From an uncultured Chitinophagaceae bacterium (lineage in GTDB: Bacteria > Bacteroidota > Bacteroidia > Chitinophagales > Chitinophagaceae), in NCBI GenBank assembly GCA_903895845.1, contig CAITVK010000053.1, positions 62,001 to 126,000 of the forward strand: a stretch of 64,000 nucleotides of DNA, read 5' to 3'. The notes under the pieces are model-generated. The model made no database searches and was not told the DNA's origin. It was given only the letters and a program-made list of their open reading frames with translations. Positions 63,491-64,000 of this stretch are shown here, in pieces (position 1 is the first letter of the stretch; the number at the start of each line of letters is the position of its first letter). Position numbers and translations under genes: made by a program.

Positions 63491-64000
63491 CTAGGGTTTT
63501 ACAATCTCTCCATAAGTCTCTGGGCGTCTATCCCGATAAAATTGCCAAGTACTGCGAACTTCATCTATCATATCCAAATCAAATTCTGCAATCAACAATT
63601 CATCTTTGTCTTCACTTGCTTCGGCAATGATTTGTCCGCGTGGATTAACGAAATAAGAGGTACCGTAAAACTTACCCAAGTTCCAAGGTTTCTCTTCTCC
63701 CACTCGATTAATGCAACCCATAAAATATCCATTGGCAACGGCATGTGCAGGCTGCTCTAGCTTCCATAAATATTGCGATTGCCCAACAGTTGTAGCGGAT
63801 GGATTATAAACTATCTCTGCACCATTCAATCCTAAACACCTTGCGCCATCAGGAAAGTGACGATCATAACAAATATAAACGCCCACTTTAGCATACTTAG
63901 TTTGAAAAACAGGGTAGCCTAAATTACCAGGCTTAAAGAAGAACTTCTCCCAGAAACCACCTGTATGTGGGATATGGTTTTTGCGGTATTTACCCAAATA
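63491..64000 (-). CDS. Carbon-nitrogen hydrolase (nitrilase family), 5' end outside the window
   Basis: The 3' 170 or so codons are present; the frame runs past the window edge. KYRKNHIPHT with the catalytic lysine region, VGVYICYDRHFPDGARCLGLNGAEI with the nucleophilic cysteine, and RDRRPETYGEI at the end. Next to preT and preA, a beta-ureidopropionase that opens N-carbamoyl-beta-alanine is the most likely role; N-carbamoylputrescine amidase is a close relative. A dihydropyrimidinase, needed between, is not in the window. Confidence 0.88.
   Translation of the reverse strand, partial: YLGKYRKNHIPHTGGFWEKFFFKPGNLGYPVFQTKYAKVGVYICYDRHFPDGARCLGLNGAEIVYNPSATTVGQSQYLWKLEQPAHAVANGYFMGCINRVGEEKPWNLGKFYGTSYFVNPRGQIIAEASEDKDELLIAEFDLDMIDEVRSTWQFYRDRRPETYGEIVKP

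Overview
The window looks like a chromosomal segment of a Bacteroidota bacterium, most likely Chitinophagaceae-like. Reasons: gene content (ceramide-type sphingolipid genes, GH28 and PIG-L secreted enzymes, DUF423, SPOR and AtpZ-type small proteins), weak Shine-Dalgarno signals, several candidate -7 elements of the TAnnTTTG type, and moderate-to-low GC. This is inference from gene families; no rRNA or marker tree was available.

Layout: 1-3 kb secreted dienelactone hydrolase and CTP synthase; 3-6.5 kb a reverse-strand sphingolipid operon (serine palmitoyltransferase, GNAT-type ceramide synthase, epimerase-type reductase); 7-15.2 kb a pectin/carbohydrate block (GH28, putative esterase, PIG-L deacetylase, a 48-aa membrane protein, sodium:solute symporter); 15-22 kb aspartate kinase, valS, PAP2, GNAT; 22-24 kb a rearranged remnant of the bactofilin/ATP-synthase leader region plus a SprT-like protease; 24-30 kb ahcY with a divergent Lrp regulator, a GT35 phosphorylase lacking its PLP lysine, DUF985 cupin, ROK kinase; 30.5 kb tRNA-Gly; 31-41 kb tdk, kdtA, histidine kinase, gyrA, sugar transferase, purC; 42-45 kb mutL and a HigBA-type toxin-antitoxin pair; 45-49.4 kb M20 amidohydrolase, SPOR protein, Nramp-Usp fusion with its MntR; 49.8-52.5 kb anti-sigma/ECF sigma pair, truncated-globin lipoprotein, small membrane protein; 53-58.8 kb DUF423, aroK, TPR lipoprotein, murB, SDR proteins; 58.8-64 kb reductive pyrimidine degradation genes (carbamoylase, PreA, PreT, nitrilase cut by the window edge), with a GxxExxY gene inserted between preA and preT.

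The most unusual content is intergenic. Four long spacers (6729-6938, 30187-30375, 42100-42297, 52870-53058) each carry about nine tandem units at exactly 21-bp spacing without a single indel. Each array has a different motif (CACGTG; ATGAACAAC; TTTATATAT; TTTCATCC/CACGTG), and base composition ranges from GC-rich to very AT-rich. What is shared is period, copy number and a tendency to palindromy, not sequence. Twenty-one bp is two B-DNA turns, which suggests same-face phasing. I do not recognise this as a described element.

A second theme is AT-rich self-complementary spacers between genes which in some places supply coding sequence: an in-frame extra segment in valS, the C-terminus of preT, the end of a shortened M23-leader-like protein, and the N-terminus of the PAP2 gene. 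A third is regulatory: a concentric 38-bp palindrome covering the mntR -7 element, and overlapping divergent -7 elements between ahcY and the Lrp regulator.
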